Shown piece by piece: positions 34,222 to 43,388 of a stretch of 45,605 nt of DNA. Source of the stretch: Planctomycetota bacterium (lineage in GTDB: Bacteria > Planctomycetota > Planctomycetia > Gemmatales > Gemmataceae). A program made the translations under genes and the position numbers. The notes under the pieces were generated by a model. The model searched no databases. It was given only the letters and a program-made list of their open reading frames with translations, and was not told the origin of the DNA. Location: contig QWOS01000101.1 in the NCBI GenBank assembly GCA_003669555.1, forward strand, positions 1-45,605. The letters are read 5' to 3'. The number at the start of each line of letters is the position of its first letter. Positions within the stretch are counted from its first letter, which is position 1.

Positions 34222-34830
34222 ATGTCTGATCCGGATGCCTTGGCGGAGATTTCCGGCAAGAGGGCGCATGTGGCCTTGGGCGGTGCTTTGCTAACTGGTT
34301 ATTTCGGGCGCACTACTTTCTCATTGCTTTCTGATCGGCTAGTGGTGGTTTCCACAGCCATCCTGCAGGAATCCCGCATCGAAATAGCCGTCGATTCAAT
34401 CACAGCCTGCAGGCTCTGCGCGCGTGGCAGTTGGTTGCTATTGGGTATGGGATTGTTGTTATTGCCGGTTTTCGGAATCGGTTTGCTATTTCTCCTCTGG
34501 TACCTGCTGAGCCGGATCAGATTTCTGGTTGTGAGTTCTGAGGGTAATACCTGTGCCTTGCGCTTCAAAGGCGAAGACAGCAGCTATCAGGAGTTTGCCA
34601 CTATGCTGGTGAGGCATGGGGTTGCAACCCGAAGCTGCCGCGCGGAGTCAGTGCCAGGGACCTTTTCCAGGGTGCCAGCCATTGGGAAACCGGTGGTCCG
34701 GGCTTTGGGCCAAAATCCGGAAACGATGGTCACTTGCAGCGGTTGCAGTACAAATTACCGTTTGCCGCCCGATTCGAAGGGCCAACTGTTTCGCTGCCAG
34801 TGCTGCCGTATGGTTGTGGAGGTGGAATAG
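34222..34830 (+). CDS. Membrane protein with PH-like halves and C-terminal zinc ribbon
   Basis: A 202-aa protein of unknown function. A hydrophobic hairpin of two helices (about residues 70-102) sits inside a beta-rich domain that reads like a bacterial PH fold (RTTFSLLSDRLVVVS before the helices, IRFLVVSSEGNTCALRF after). The C-terminus is a small zinc ribbon with CSGC and CQCC knuckles. The ATG is chosen because GGAG is 9 nt upstream; earlier in-frame starts lack this. It may be a membrane sensor or scaffold; that is inference. Confidence 0.72.
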   Translation: MSDPDALAEISGKRAHVALGGALLTGYFGRTTFSLLSDRLVVVSTAILQESRIEIAVDSITACRLCARGSWLLLGMGLLLLPVFGIGLLFLLWYLLSRIRFLVVSSEGNTCALRFKGEDSSYQEFATMLVRHGVATRSCRAESVPGTFSRVPAIGKPVVRALGQNPETMVTCSGCSTNYRLPPDSKGQLFRCQCCRMVVEVE

Positions 34831-34931
34831 CCCGGGTCTATTTTCAAGCCTTTGGCTGCACTACCTGTTTGCTACACTAGGACTTTGATCCAGGTGGTCG
34901 TTTTTAGCCCTGTTGAAGTCGGGAAACTGTT

Positions 34932-35513
34932 ATGCTGCCTATCGTATTGCATCCTCACCCCGCCTTGCGATTCAAGGCCCGCCCGCTGACCCGGGTGACC
35001 GATTTATTGCATCTGCAAGTGGCGCAGATGTTCGGGAGCATGTACGAAGCGGAAGGGGTTGGCTTGGCCGCCCCCCAGGTTGCGCTGCCATACCAGCTTT
35101 TCATCCTCAATACTTCTGCCGATCCAGACCAAAAAGATCTTGAAAAAGTAGTCATCAACCCGGAGATCCTGGAGAAGCAGGGATCGGTGGAGGGAAGTGA
35201 AGGCTGTCTCAGCCTGCCAGAACTGTTCCAGAAAGTGCGTCGTGCCAAAACTGTCACGGTTCGTTACCAAACACTGACGGGGGAATCAGTGGAGGAAACC
35301 CTCAGTGGCCTGGCTGGCAAAGCTTTCCAGCACGAATACGACCACTTGCACGGAATTCTATTCATCGACAAGCTGGGGACGATCGGCAAGATTTCGGCGC
35401 GTGGCGCCATCGCCGCTTTTGAGCGTGAGTATGCCATCGCCCAGAAAAAAGGCGACCTTCCTTCCAATTCGGAGCTGATCGCCAGGCTCGAGGAACTGGC
35501 CGCCCAGGCCTGA
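34932..35513 (+). CDS. def: Peptide deformylase
   Basis: Removes the formyl group from the initiator methionine of new proteins. All three family motifs are intact: GVGLAAPQ (residues 42-49), EGCLSLP with the metal ligand C92, and HEYDH with H134, E135 and H138. The 193-aa length is normal with a slightly extended C-terminal helix. It is followed 11 nt later by fmt, the usual arrangement. GGGA lies 7 nt before the ATG. Confidence 0.97.
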   Translation: MLPIVLHPHPALRFKARPLTRVTDLLHLQVAQMFGSMYEAEGVGLAAPQVALPYQLFILNTSADPDQKDLEKVVINPEILEKQGSVEGSEGCLSLPELFQKVRRAKTVTVRYQTLTGESVEETLSGLAGKAFQHEYDHLHGILFIDKLGTIGKISARGAIAAFEREYAIAQKKGDLPSNSELIARLEELAAQA

Positions 35514-35524
35514 GGTAAGGGTCC

Positions 35525-36502
35525 ATGCGACTTGTTTTAATGGGAACGGGAACTTTTGCCGAACCAGCATTCCAGGCCTTGCTGGCCGGTCCACACACGG
35601 TGGCATGCCTGGTGACGCAACCTGAGCGGAAAAAAGGTTCAGAACGCGGCAGCACCCGTCAGATTGGCGTTGGCATGGGGGTCCTGGCTCTGCGCGCCGG
35701 CGTGCCCATCTGGAAGCCCGAAAGTATCAACACGCCCGAGGCTGTGGCGCAACTGGGCTCATACCAAGCCGATTTGCTGGTGGTGGCCGCCTATGGGCAG
35801 ATACTCAAGCCCGCCGCTTTGGCGACCACCCGGTTGGGAGGTATTAACCTGCACGCTTCACTATTGCCCCGGCATCGGGGTGCTGCCCCGGTGGCTTGGG
35901 CCATCATGGCGGGTGATAAGGTTACTGGGGTGAGCGTGCTCCGAATGACCCCACAGCTGGATGCGGGTGATCTGGTCGGTGTAGTGACGACGCCGATTGA
36001 TCCTGCGGAAACCGCAGGGGATCTGGAGTTTCGTCTGGCGGCCATCGCTGCGCAAATGGGTGTCGAAGTGGTGGACGCCATGACGGCCGGTCCGGTGGCG
36101 GGAGAAGTGCAGGACTCCGCCCTGGTGACCAGGGCCCCCAAACTAAACAAGGAAATGGGGGATCTGGACTGGCGGCAACCAGCGGATACCTTGGCATTGC
36201 TGGTGCGGGGTCTCCAACCCTGGCCCACTGCTTTCACTCACTGGGTGCGACCGGGAGAGGGCAAACCCCCGATTCGTCTGCAAATCACTCGTGTCAGATC
36301 CTTGCCGGATGAGGTGCACCATGCCCAGCCGGGTGACCTGTTATCGCCGCCCGACGACCTGTCGTGCCTGCGTGTAGCCACCGGGGCGGGTATTTTGGAG
36401 ATTCTTTCGGTGCAGCCAGCCGGCAAAGCGGTGATGGACTCAGCCGCATTTCTGCGCGGCCGCCGGTATGTCCTGGGAGACAAGCTGGAAAGGGTGGGTT
36501 GA
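35525..36502 (+). CDS. fmt: Methionyl-tRNA formyltransferase
   Basis: Formylates Met-tRNA(fMet) for initiation, using 10-formyl-tetrahydrofolate. The N-terminal Rossmann-like domain begins MRLVLMGTGTFAEPAF; the catalytic and folate-site region reads INLHASLLPRHRGAAP with MTPQLDAGD downstream; the C-terminal tRNA-binding domain follows from about residue 205. The 325-aa length is normal. Translation is likely coupled with def (AAGG in the short gap). Confidence 0.97.
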   Translation: MRLVLMGTGTFAEPAFQALLAGPHTVACLVTQPERKKGSERGSTRQIGVGMGVLALRAGVPIWKPESINTPEAVAQLGSYQADLLVVAAYGQILKPAALATTRLGGINLHASLLPRHRGAAPVAWAIMAGDKVTGVSVLRMTPQLDAGDLVGVVTTPIDPAETAGDLEFRLAAIAAQMGVEVVDAMTAGPVAGEVQDSALVTRAPKLNKEMGDLDWRQPADTLALLVRGLQPWPTAFTHWVRPGEGKPPIRLQITRVRSLPDEVHHAQPGDLLSPPDDLSCLRVATGAGILEILSVQPAGKAVMDSAAFLRGRRYVLGDKLERVG

Positions 36503-36574
36503 TGTGCCATCCGGCAAGCGGAGGCTAACGGGGTCGTGAAAGGCAATGCCATACACCAGGCGATGTGTACAATA

Positions 36575-36610
36575 CAAAATAAAAACCCTAGCCTTTTGGG
36601 GGCGAGGGTT
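36575..36610 (-). terminator. Rho-independent terminator of efp
   Basis: On the minus strand AACCCT-C-GCC pairs with GGC-T-AGGGTT around a 7-nt loop, followed by a T-rich tail (TTTATTTTG). It is about 45 nt past the efp stop and also marks the end of the convergent fmt gene. Confidence 0.8.
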
Positions 36611-36654
36611 GGGACTGACTGGCAAGCTGTTTTATGGCCAACAGGGGCTCCTTA

Positions 36655-37227
36655 TCATTTGCCTTTGCGGCTGAGGTATTCGCCGGTTCGGGTATCGATT
36701 TGGATGATCTCGCCCACCGCGATGAATGGAGGAACCGTCACTCTCAGGCCGGTTTCCAGCAGGGCGGGTTTGAACTGCGCCTGGGCCGTGGCACCCTTCA
36801 TGTTGGGATCGGTTTCCATCACTTTCAGCTCAATCATTGGGGGAAGTTCCAGGCTGATTGGCTTGCCCTCGAACAGAACGACATGGCAGTTGTCGTTCAC
36901 CTTCAGGTACTGGATCAGGTCGCCTACCCAATCCTTGTGCAGGTTATATTGCTCGAAAGTCTCCATGTCAGTGAAGACATAGTCATCACCTTCCTGGTAG
37001 ACATATTGCATTTCGCGCTTGTCGAGGTAGGCCTGTTCCACCTTGTCTTCCGGGCGGAAGCGGTTTTGCACCACCGAGCCGGTTTTAAGGTTCTTGAGCT
37101 TGAGATTGAGGATGGCGCGCCAGTTGCCTGGGGTGTTCAGGTCCCGGTCGATAACAGCATAAAGCTGCTTGTCCTCCCCTACGATAACCATGCCCTTGCG
37201 CACCTGACTGTATTCGAGCTGTGCCAC
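36655..37227 (-). CDS. efp: Elongation factor P, with Asn at the usual modified-Lys/Arg position
   Basis: EF-P enters the ribosomal E site and rescues stalling at polyproline. The three beta-barrel domains are intact over 190 aa, ending in the C-terminal DTRTGEYLSR signature. The domain I loop reads TPGNWRA: N35 sits where most EF-Ps have a Lys or Arg that is beta-lysylated, rhamnosylated or otherwise modified (PGKG type). No modification enzyme gene is nearby. R37 is two residues on. The GTG start has GGGGGAG 7 nt upstream. A T-rich terminator follows. Confidence 0.95.
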   Translation of the reverse strand: MAQLEYSQVRKGMVIVGEDKQLYAVIDRDLNTPGNWRAILNLKLKNLKTGSVVQNRFRPEDKVEQAYLDKREMQYVYQEGDDYVFTDMETFEQYNLHKDWVGDLIQYLKVNDNCHVVLFEGKPISLELPPMIELKVMETDPNMKGATAQAQFKPALLETGLRVTVPPFIAVGEIIQIDTRTGEYLSRKGK

Positions 37228-37391
37228 AACAATTCTCCCCCGTTAGCGGCCTGGCGCTTGCCCAGCCACGGTTTCGTTACCGGATAGTTCAAGAAACGGA
37301 TCCATCTGGCTCAACTGTCAACCTAGGGAACCAACCCAAGTGGGAAAAGGCGGTTCTTGCTTTTCCACTCCATAAGCGGTTGTGCATCCCT

Positions 37392-37397
37392 TATACT
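37392..37397 (+). promoter_or_regulatory. Possible -10 element of the first sulfatase gene
   Basis: TATACT (5/6 match) 26 nt before the ATG at 37424. No convincing -35 is seen at the right distance. Confidence 0.35.
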
Positions 37398-37423
37398 TCG
37401 TTCCAGACTCAAGGAGAAACAAC

Positions 37424-39244
37424 ATGCTGCAGTGCTTCATTCTGGTATTGAGCCAGGTGTCTTTCGGGCAAACCGTGCAAAAAACCGGGCCCCAGCCGAA
37501 AGTGAATCTGGTCCTGATTGTTGCTGACGACCTGGGGGCCAGGGACCTCGGGTTTGCTGGCAGCAGTTACCATAAAACTCCGGCTCTCGACCAACTGGCA
37601 AAAGACGGAGCCCAGTTTAGCCAGGCCTACGCTGCCTGCCCGGTCTGTTCCCCCAGTCGGGCTGGGATTCTCACCGGGAAGCACCCCGCGCGCTTTGGCC
37701 TCACCGACTGGCTTCCCGGCCGGGCTGATCTACCGCAACAGAGGCTGGCGCGTCCCCCCTTGCCAGCCGGACTGCCCCTCGAAGCCGTCACCCTCGCCGA
37801 AATGCTGGCACCTGGCGGTTACGCCACGGGTCACATTGGCAAATGGCACCTGGGTGGCAAGGGACTAATGCCCACCGATCAGGGTTTCGCAGTGAATATT
37901 GGGGGGGATCACTCAGGAACCGCCAAAGGCTATTTTGCACCATATAAAGACAAGGCGGGCGAGGTAATGCCTGGCCTGGAAAATGGCCCGGCGGGGGAAT
38001 ACCTGACTGATCGGTTAACCACCGAAGCCGAGAAATTCATTGAGCGCAATGCTGACAAACCTTTTTTTCTTCACTTGGCACATTATGCGCCGCATACGCC
38101 ACTTGCCGCAAAAAAGGAATGGGTAGAGAAGTTTTCGGCAACGCGCAAACCTGGGGTCCAGGACAATCCGGTCTATGCTGCCATGCTGGCCAGTCTGGAT
38201 GAGAGTGTAGGTCGTGTGCGTGCCGCGCTGCGCAAGGCAGGCGTGGCGGAGCGCACTGTGCTTGTCTTCACTTCCGACAATGGTGGCCTCGCCACGCTGG
38301 AAGGGATGCAGCGACCTGCCACCACCAACGCGCCGCTGCGTGAGGGGAAAGGCTGGCTGCATGAGGGGGGCGTACGGGTTCCCCTGGTTATCGCCGGACC
38401 GGGTATCCCTCAGGGGGTCGCCATCACCCGGCCGGTTTGGGGGCTGGATATTGCTCCTACCCTGGTATCGATGGCCGGGGCCAAGCCGCCCGAGGGGCTG
38501 GATGGAGTGGATCTGACCGAGTGGATCACCCCCCCCATGGCGGCCGGAAAACCGGCTCCGGAGCGGGCGCTATGGTGGCATTACCCCCACTACAGCAACC
38601 AGATGGGGCGTCCTGGAGCCTCAATCCGGAAAGGCCGCTGGAAATACATCACCTGGTTTGAGAAGCCGGGAATGGAAAATGGTGAATTGTACGATCTTCA
38701 GGGTGATCCGGGTGAGAACAGCAACAGGATTCTGGGCGAGCGTGGCATTGCCGAAAAAATGGACAGGGAGTTGCAGGACCTGCAAAAGGCAGCCGAGGCC
38801 CGTTTCATGCGCCCCAATCCGATTTATCGCCCCGGCGCACCCAACCAGAATGGGGTGATTGTACTACCTGCCAGTGATGCCATGGTGGACGGTGTGCAAT
38901 TGCGCTTTGAACCTTTGCCACACAAAAACACGCTGGGTTTTTGGGTGCGCAAAGAAGACAGCGCCCGTTGGGAGTTCACAGTGGAAAAGGCTGGTAACTA
39001 TAAGCTGGAGATACTTCAAGGGTGTGGTACAGGTTCGGACGGTGCCGATGTGGCCTTTGCGGTGGGTGACCAGGAGCTGGTCTGGAAGGTGCAAGACACT
39101 GGGCATTTCCAGAATTTTGTTCTGCGTAGCCCGGGCGAATTGAAGCTGGTACCTGGCCGGCATACCCTTACAGTCCGGGCAAAAACCAAGCCCGGTGGTG
39201 CCGTGATGGATCTGCGCGAGGTACGCCTTCTTCCGGTGGAATGA
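37424..39244 (+). CDS. Secreted type I sulfatase with C-terminal beta-sandwich domain
   Basis: A 606-aa exported arylsulfatase-type enzyme. The signature C75-S-P-S-R79 carries the Cys converted to formylglycine by a maturation enzyme; D35 and D36 and the HIGKWHLGG block belong to the metal and substrate site. The last 120 residues form an added beta-sandwich, perhaps carbohydrate-binding. Probable job: removing sulfate esters from a polysaccharide in the periplasm or outside. The ATG at 37424 is supported by AGGAG 7 nt upstream and a signal peptide ending near SFGQ. The next gene encodes a different sulfatase. Confidence 0.92.
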   Translation: MLQCFILVLSQVSFGQTVQKTGPQPKVNLVLIVADDLGARDLGFAGSSYHKTPALDQLAKDGAQFSQAYAACPVCSPSRAGILTGKHPARFGLTDWLPGRADLPQQRLARPPLPAGLPLEAVTLAEMLAPGGYATGHIGKWHLGGKGLMPTDQGFAVNIGGDHSGTAKGYFAPYKDKAGEVMPGLENGPAGEYLTDRLTTEAEKFIERNADKPFFLHLAHYAPHTPLAAKKEWVEKFSATRKPGVQDNPVYAAMLASLDESVGRVRAALRKAGVAERTVLVFTSDNGGLATLEGMQRPATTNAPLREGKGWLHEGGVRVPLVIAGPGIPQGVAITRPVWGLDIAPTLVSMAGAKPPEGLDGVDLTEWITPPMAAGKPAPERALWWHYPHYSNQMGRPGASIRKGRWKYITWFEKPGMENGELYDLQGDPGENSNRILGERGIAEKMDRELQDLQKAAEARFMRPNPIYRPGAPNQNGVIVLPASDAMVDGVQLRFEPLPHKNTLGFWVRKEDSARWEFTVEKAGNYKLEILQGCGTGSDGADVAFAVGDQELVWKVQDTGHFQNFVLRSPGELKLVPGRHTLTVRAKTKPGGAVMDLREVRLLPVE

Positions 39245-39527
39245 ATAGTTTTCCGATGCCGGGGCAGGTCAGTGCCGGTTGCAAGGCCTGAGTTGCTCCA
39301 TGACTGGGAGAGTGGGCGGGACCAATTGGCAGGAGGGGGACGGAAAAAAGTTCTCAAAACCAGAAAGGGTCAATCGACTGTACCTGCCGATTGTCGTGTT
39401 TTATAAAAGAAGTGTCTTTATTGTTTAGATTTTTTTCGGAATTTCCAGCCAGCAAATGCCAAGATTCGCAGGGAAAAACAGACAGTTTCCTTGCGAGCAA
39501 TTGTTTTGAATTAAAAGGGGATGCGCA

Positions 39528-41903
39528 ATGGGGTTGAAGAGTAGCGGGTGGCTGGTGTTTTTTGCTTTTGCCATTTTTGACTACTTGGGGGGCTTTGTCT
39601 GGCGGGCCTCCTGTATTCATGCCGCACAAACCCCGGACGAAGTTGTGAAGCCTGCAATCGCCTTGCCCCTTCAGCGACCAAAATTCAATGGAAAGATCGG
39701 CAATACCTACAAGGAATCAGTCCCTGACTGGAAGCCTGTCCAGCCAATCCAGCCTCCAGAAAATGCCCCCAATATCGTCCTTGTTGTGCTGGATGATGTC
39801 GGATTTGGTCACCTTAGTTGCTACGGCGGTGCGATCCCGACGCCCAACCTTGACAAACTGGCTAAAAAAGGTTTGCGTTATAACAACTTTCACACAACCG
39901 CGCTCTGCTCGCCATCGCGGGCCTGCTTGCTTACCGGTCGGAATCCACACTCCATCGGGATGGCCAGTCTCACTGAAGCTGCTACTGGTTTCCCGGCGGG
40001 TTATGGTCAGATTCCCCGCGGTGCTGGCACAATTGCCCAAATCCTGAAACCACAGGGATACAACACGGGGGCATTCGGTAAATGGCACCTGGCGCCCTAT
40101 ACCTCTTATACCGCTGCCGGGCCGTTTGATCATTGGCCGTTAGGGATGGGTTTTGAGCGATTTTATGGTTTTCTTGGTGGTGAAACCGATCAGTTTGCCC
40201 CTTTGCTGGTTCAGGATAACTCTTTCATTCCCATTCCCGGCAAAGAGGGCTATCACCTGACCGAAGACCTGGTTGACAAAACCGTATCGTACATACGCGA
40301 TCAACAGCAGGCAAATACCGGCAGGCCATTCTTCACCTACCTGGCCCTGGGTGCTTGTCATGCTCCATTTCATGCTCCCAGGGAGTTTCTGGAAAAGCAG
40401 CGCGGCAAATTTGACGCCGGCTGGGACAAGGAGCGGGATGCGACATTTGCCAGGCAAAAACAACTGGGTATCATTCCCGTCGATTCCATCCTGCCACCGC
40501 GCAACAAGGAAGTACAGCCATGGAGCGAACTCGACGAAACCCAGCGAAAAGTGTATTGCCGATTACAGGAAGCCTTTGCGGCTTATCTGGATCATGCGGA
40601 TCACCACCTGGGCCGCCTGTTCGCTGCCCTGGACCAGATGGAAATCAGTGACAACACGATGATTGTGGTGGTTTCAGATAACGGCGCTTCGCAAGAGGGG
40701 CTTCAGCATGGCGCCACCAATACCGATCGATACCGAAATTTCTTTCCCGAGACACCAGGGGAGATGCTTCAGCACCTTGACCGGATTGGTAGCCGCCAGT
40801 CTGATTGCCATTATCCCATGGGCTGGGCCATGGTTGGCAATACTCCGTTCAAACGCTGGAAACAAAACACACACCGTGGTGGAAATTCGGATCCTATGAT
40901 CGTTTCCTGGCCAGTAAAAATCAAGGAAGCAGGCGCCATCCGGGGGCAGTTTCATCACATTGCTGATATTGCGCCTACCTTGCTGGAAGTGATTGGCACT
41001 TCTGCACCCGATACCATAGACGGTGTACGGCAAATGCCCATGGCGGGGACCAGCATGGCGTACTCCTTCAGTGACGGGCTTGCTCCCACCCGGAAAAAAG
41101 TGCAGTACTTCGAGATGATGGGAAGCCGTGCCCTGTGGGCGGATGGCTGGAGCGCTGTTTCATGGCATATCAAGGGCACTGATTGGGAAAAAAATGCCTG
41201 GGAGCTTTATCATAACGAGAAAGATTTCACCCAGTCCACCGATCTGGCGGCAACGCATCCAGAAAAATTGAAAGAAATGCAAGACCTGTGGTGGGCCGAG
41301 GCAAAGAAGTACGGCGTACTGCCTCTGGATGATCGGCTATACGAGCGTGCCTCTGATCCAACCCGTCCGGTCGCATCCATATCGAAACCCAGGTATGTCT
41401 ACTATCCCGGAACAGTAATCGTCCACCCTCTGGCTGCCCCGCAATTGATGGGACACAACCACTCCATCACTGCCGAAGTGGATATTCCGGCAAAGGGAGC
41501 CGAGGGGGTTCTTGCTTGCGCCGGCGGTGAATTGGGGGGCTGGTCGTTTTTCATCAAGGACGGCAAGCTTCACTATGTTCATAATCACTTGCAATTAAAA
41601 GAATATGGTATTAATTCTGATAAACCGGTCGCACCGGGTAAACACAAACTGGGTATTGCATTCAGGTTCACCGCCGAGTCGAAAATACCAACATTCTATA
41701 CCGGTGATGTGACTATATTGGTTGACGGAAAGAAAGTTGGCGAAATCAAGGATGTGCAAACTGCTCGTGCGTATTCTGCCATGACAGGCTACGGCTTGCA
41801 GATTGGGCGCAACGAAGGAACCCCTGTCAGTCATGAGTATTTGGTCCCGTTCAGGTACACCGGACCACTGGACCGGGTGGTGATCGAGGTGGGGAAAAAA
41901 TAA
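39528..41903 (+). CDS. Secreted type I sulfatase (arylsulfatase, large form)
   Basis: A 791-aa exported sulfatase. A signal peptide (about residues 1-32) is followed by NIVLVVLDDVGFG with the metal Asps, C127-S-P-S-R131 as the formylglycine site, TGAFGKWHLAP, and a C-terminal region after about residue 560 with a jelly-roll-like fold. The length and the GGETDQFAPLL segment match the large arylsulfatase group (AtsA-like). It is only distantly similar to the preceding sulfatase, so the pair is not a recent duplication. AGGGGA lies 6-7 nt before the ATG. Confidence 0.92.
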   Translation: MGLKSSGWLVFFAFAIFDYLGGFVWRASCIHAAQTPDEVVKPAIALPLQRPKFNGKIGNTYKESVPDWKPVQPIQPPENAPNIVLVVLDDVGFGHLSCYGGAIPTPNLDKLAKKGLRYNNFHTTALCSPSRACLLTGRNPHSIGMASLTEAATGFPAGYGQIPRGAGTIAQILKPQGYNTGAFGKWHLAPYTSYTAAGPFDHWPLGMGFERFYGFLGGETDQFAPLLVQDNSFIPIPGKEGYHLTEDLVDKTVSYIRDQQQANTGRPFFTYLALGACHAPFHAPREFLEKQRGKFDAGWDKERDATFARQKQLGIIPVDSILPPRNKEVQPWSELDETQRKVYCRLQEAFAAYLDHADHHLGRLFAALDQMEISDNTMIVVVSDNGASQEGLQHGATNTDRYRNFFPETPGEMLQHLDRIGSRQSDCHYPMGWAMVGNTPFKRWKQNTHRGGNSDPMIVSWPVKIKEAGAIRGQFHHIADIAPTLLEVIGTSAPDTIDGVRQMPMAGTSMAYSFSDGLAPTRKKVQYFEMMGSRALWADGWSAVSWHIKGTDWEKNAWELYHNEKDFTQSTDLAATHPEKLKEMQDLWWAEAKKYGVLPLDDRLYERASDPTRPVASISKPRYVYYPGTVIVHPLAAPQLMGHNHSITAEVDIPAKGAEGVLACAGGELGGWSFFIKDGKLHYVHNHLQLKEYGINSDKPVAPGKHKLGIAFRFTAESKIPTFYTGDVTILVDGKKVGEIKDVQTARAYSAMTGYGLQIGRNEGTPVSHEYLVPFRYTGPLDRVVIEVGKK

Positions 41904-41960
41904 GTCGCACCAGTGCTGGTTGTCAGGGGCTTTGGCCTGGTAACCGGGGCCTGATCAGCG

Positions 41961-43256
41961 TCACGCCTTTCGCAAGACGATAGCATGCTCCTGCCTGGGG
42001 CGCTGGCGAAAAGCCACGCTACTGGGCCCATGGAAATGCGGCCGGGCCTGGGAGGCCCGTGCGGCGGGTTTGAAGCCGCTGGCGCGGGCCGCCTCTGCAA
42101 CGAGTTCATCGGCTCGCAGGGCCACCTGGCCCAAGGCGGAATCGGCCATCATCAGCACCAAAGGGGAACCGGGTTTGAGGACACCACACATCGCCCGCAA
42201 AAAACCCGTCAATTCCCCCACCCATTCCTTGCCAGCGATCTGGGGGTTCATGCGGTTATAACGCGACCTGGCCCCCAGCTCCCCATGCTCCAGGGCCGCG
42301 GTGTCGAGACCCAGCCAGCGGAGCCGCAAGGCATGGTGCTCGATGTAGTCGTAGGTGGCCGCATAGGGGGGCGAAGTGACCACGGCATCGAAGGGCCCGG
42401 CAGGGACTTCTGCTGGTAGGGTGGCGTTTCCCTGTTTGACCTTGGCAGGTGGCACAGCTGCCGATGGCAAAAGACCACGAAACTCGGCCAGCCGCCGGGC
42501 CAACTCGCGGGCTTTTCCCAAAAATTGCCGTGTGGCGTGCCCGGCTGCCAGGCGACGGGTACCCACAGCCTTGGAGGTGTCGGCCTGGAGAAGGGAGAGC
42601 TTGACCAGCAGCGAAGACAGTACCAGTTCAAGATCTGTCCGGGCCGGATCCCTGCCCAAACTTCGGATACCCTCAAGGAGGGAATCCAGTTCGAGTAGCA
42701 CATGGGGTTCAAAGAGGGCCACATCTTCGGCCCCAAAGCGGCGGCTGGCACCTGCCTTGGTTTTGCGCCGGTCATCCGCAAAGGCGGCGCATTCTGAAGC
42801 CTGACCAACCATGTGGTTCAGTTCACCATCGGTACGGGGGGTGGTTTTACAGCGCGCCAAGCGTACCGCCAGCGGATTAAGGTCGAAACCCGTCGGTTTC
42901 AGGCCCAACAACATGGATTCCACCAGTACTGTTCCCGAACCGCAAAATGGATCGAGCAGACGGCCACCCATAGGTGTGAAGCCACGGGCCAGCCGGTGTG
43001 CCGTCACCGGGTGCATACGGGCGGGATAAGAGTGGAAACCATGGACATGGGCGCGGGTGAGATCGTCCTCCTGATCTGTGGAAGGTCGGACCTGGAGGGC
43101 GAATTCCAGTTTCTGAATGTCTGCAGGGTCGCCCTCTGTCTCAACCGCTCCACCCACATGGGTGAGGGAGCGCCTGGTGCGAATGGGGGGCTGCCCGTGT
43201 TGCCCCGGCCCTTTGCCAGAAGAGTTTGGGTGTCGTTCGTCCCTGGATTGAGCCAT
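41961..43256 (-). CDS. Orphan DNA methyltransferase-like protein
   Basis: A SAM-dependent methyltransferase of about 431 aa. HSYPARMHP precedes motif I DPFCGSGTV, followed by FDLNPLAV, and motif IV SPPY is in TSPPYAATYDY. This order (motif I before IV) and the YPA block fit N4-cytosine/N6-adenine DNA methylases, though a TRM11-like RNA enzyme is not excluded. The section between motifs I and IV (about 150 residues, Leu/Arg-rich) may be the target-recognition or helical insert. No restriction enzyme is adjacent, so it is an orphan. The start at 43256 is uncertain; a longer frame from 43343 would run into the tRNA promoter region. Confidence 0.8.
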   Translation of the reverse strand: MAQSRDERHPNSSGKGPGQHGQPPIRTRRSLTHVGGAVETEGDPADIQKLEFALQVRPSTDQEDDLTRAHVHGFHSYPARMHPVTAHRLARGFTPMGGRLLDPFCGSGTVLVESMLLGLKPTGFDLNPLAVRLARCKTTPRTDGELNHMVGQASECAAFADDRRKTKAGASRRFGAEDVALFEPHVLLELDSLLEGIRSLGRDPARTDLELVLSSLLVKLSLLQADTSKAVGTRRLAAGHATRQFLGKARELARRLAEFRGLLPSAAVPPAKVKQGNATLPAEVPAGPFDAVVTSPPYAATYDYIEHHALRLRWLGLDTAALEHGELGARSRYNRMNPQIAGKEWVGELTGFLRAMCGVLKPGSPLVLMMADSALGQVALRADELVAEAARASGFKPAARASQARPHFHGPSSVAFRQRPRQEHAIVLRKA

Positions 43257-43348
43257 CTGTCTGCCGTTTCGCCCCCTTTGGGGAGGTAAGTCGCCGTCAA
43301 AAACCAACCCGTATAATACACCATGACACAAAACCCGCTCCACAGTCC

Positions 43349-43377
43349 TTGGCAGGTGTGGAAATCCACGCTATAAA
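43349..43377 (+). promoter_or_regulatory. Strong sigma70 promoter of tRNA-Leu
   Basis: TTGGCA (43349-43354), 17-nt spacer, TATAAA (43372-43377): 5/6 matches in both boxes. Transcription would begin about 5 nt before the mature tRNA. An additional TATAAT at 43312-43317 has no partner. Confidence 0.75.
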
Positions 43378-43388
43378 TAAAAAAGCAG

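Noticed and set aside
37316-37321. A perfect TTGACA upstream of efp on the minus strand.
   Set aside because: No acceptable -10 lies 15-19 nt downstream, so it is not listed as a promoter.
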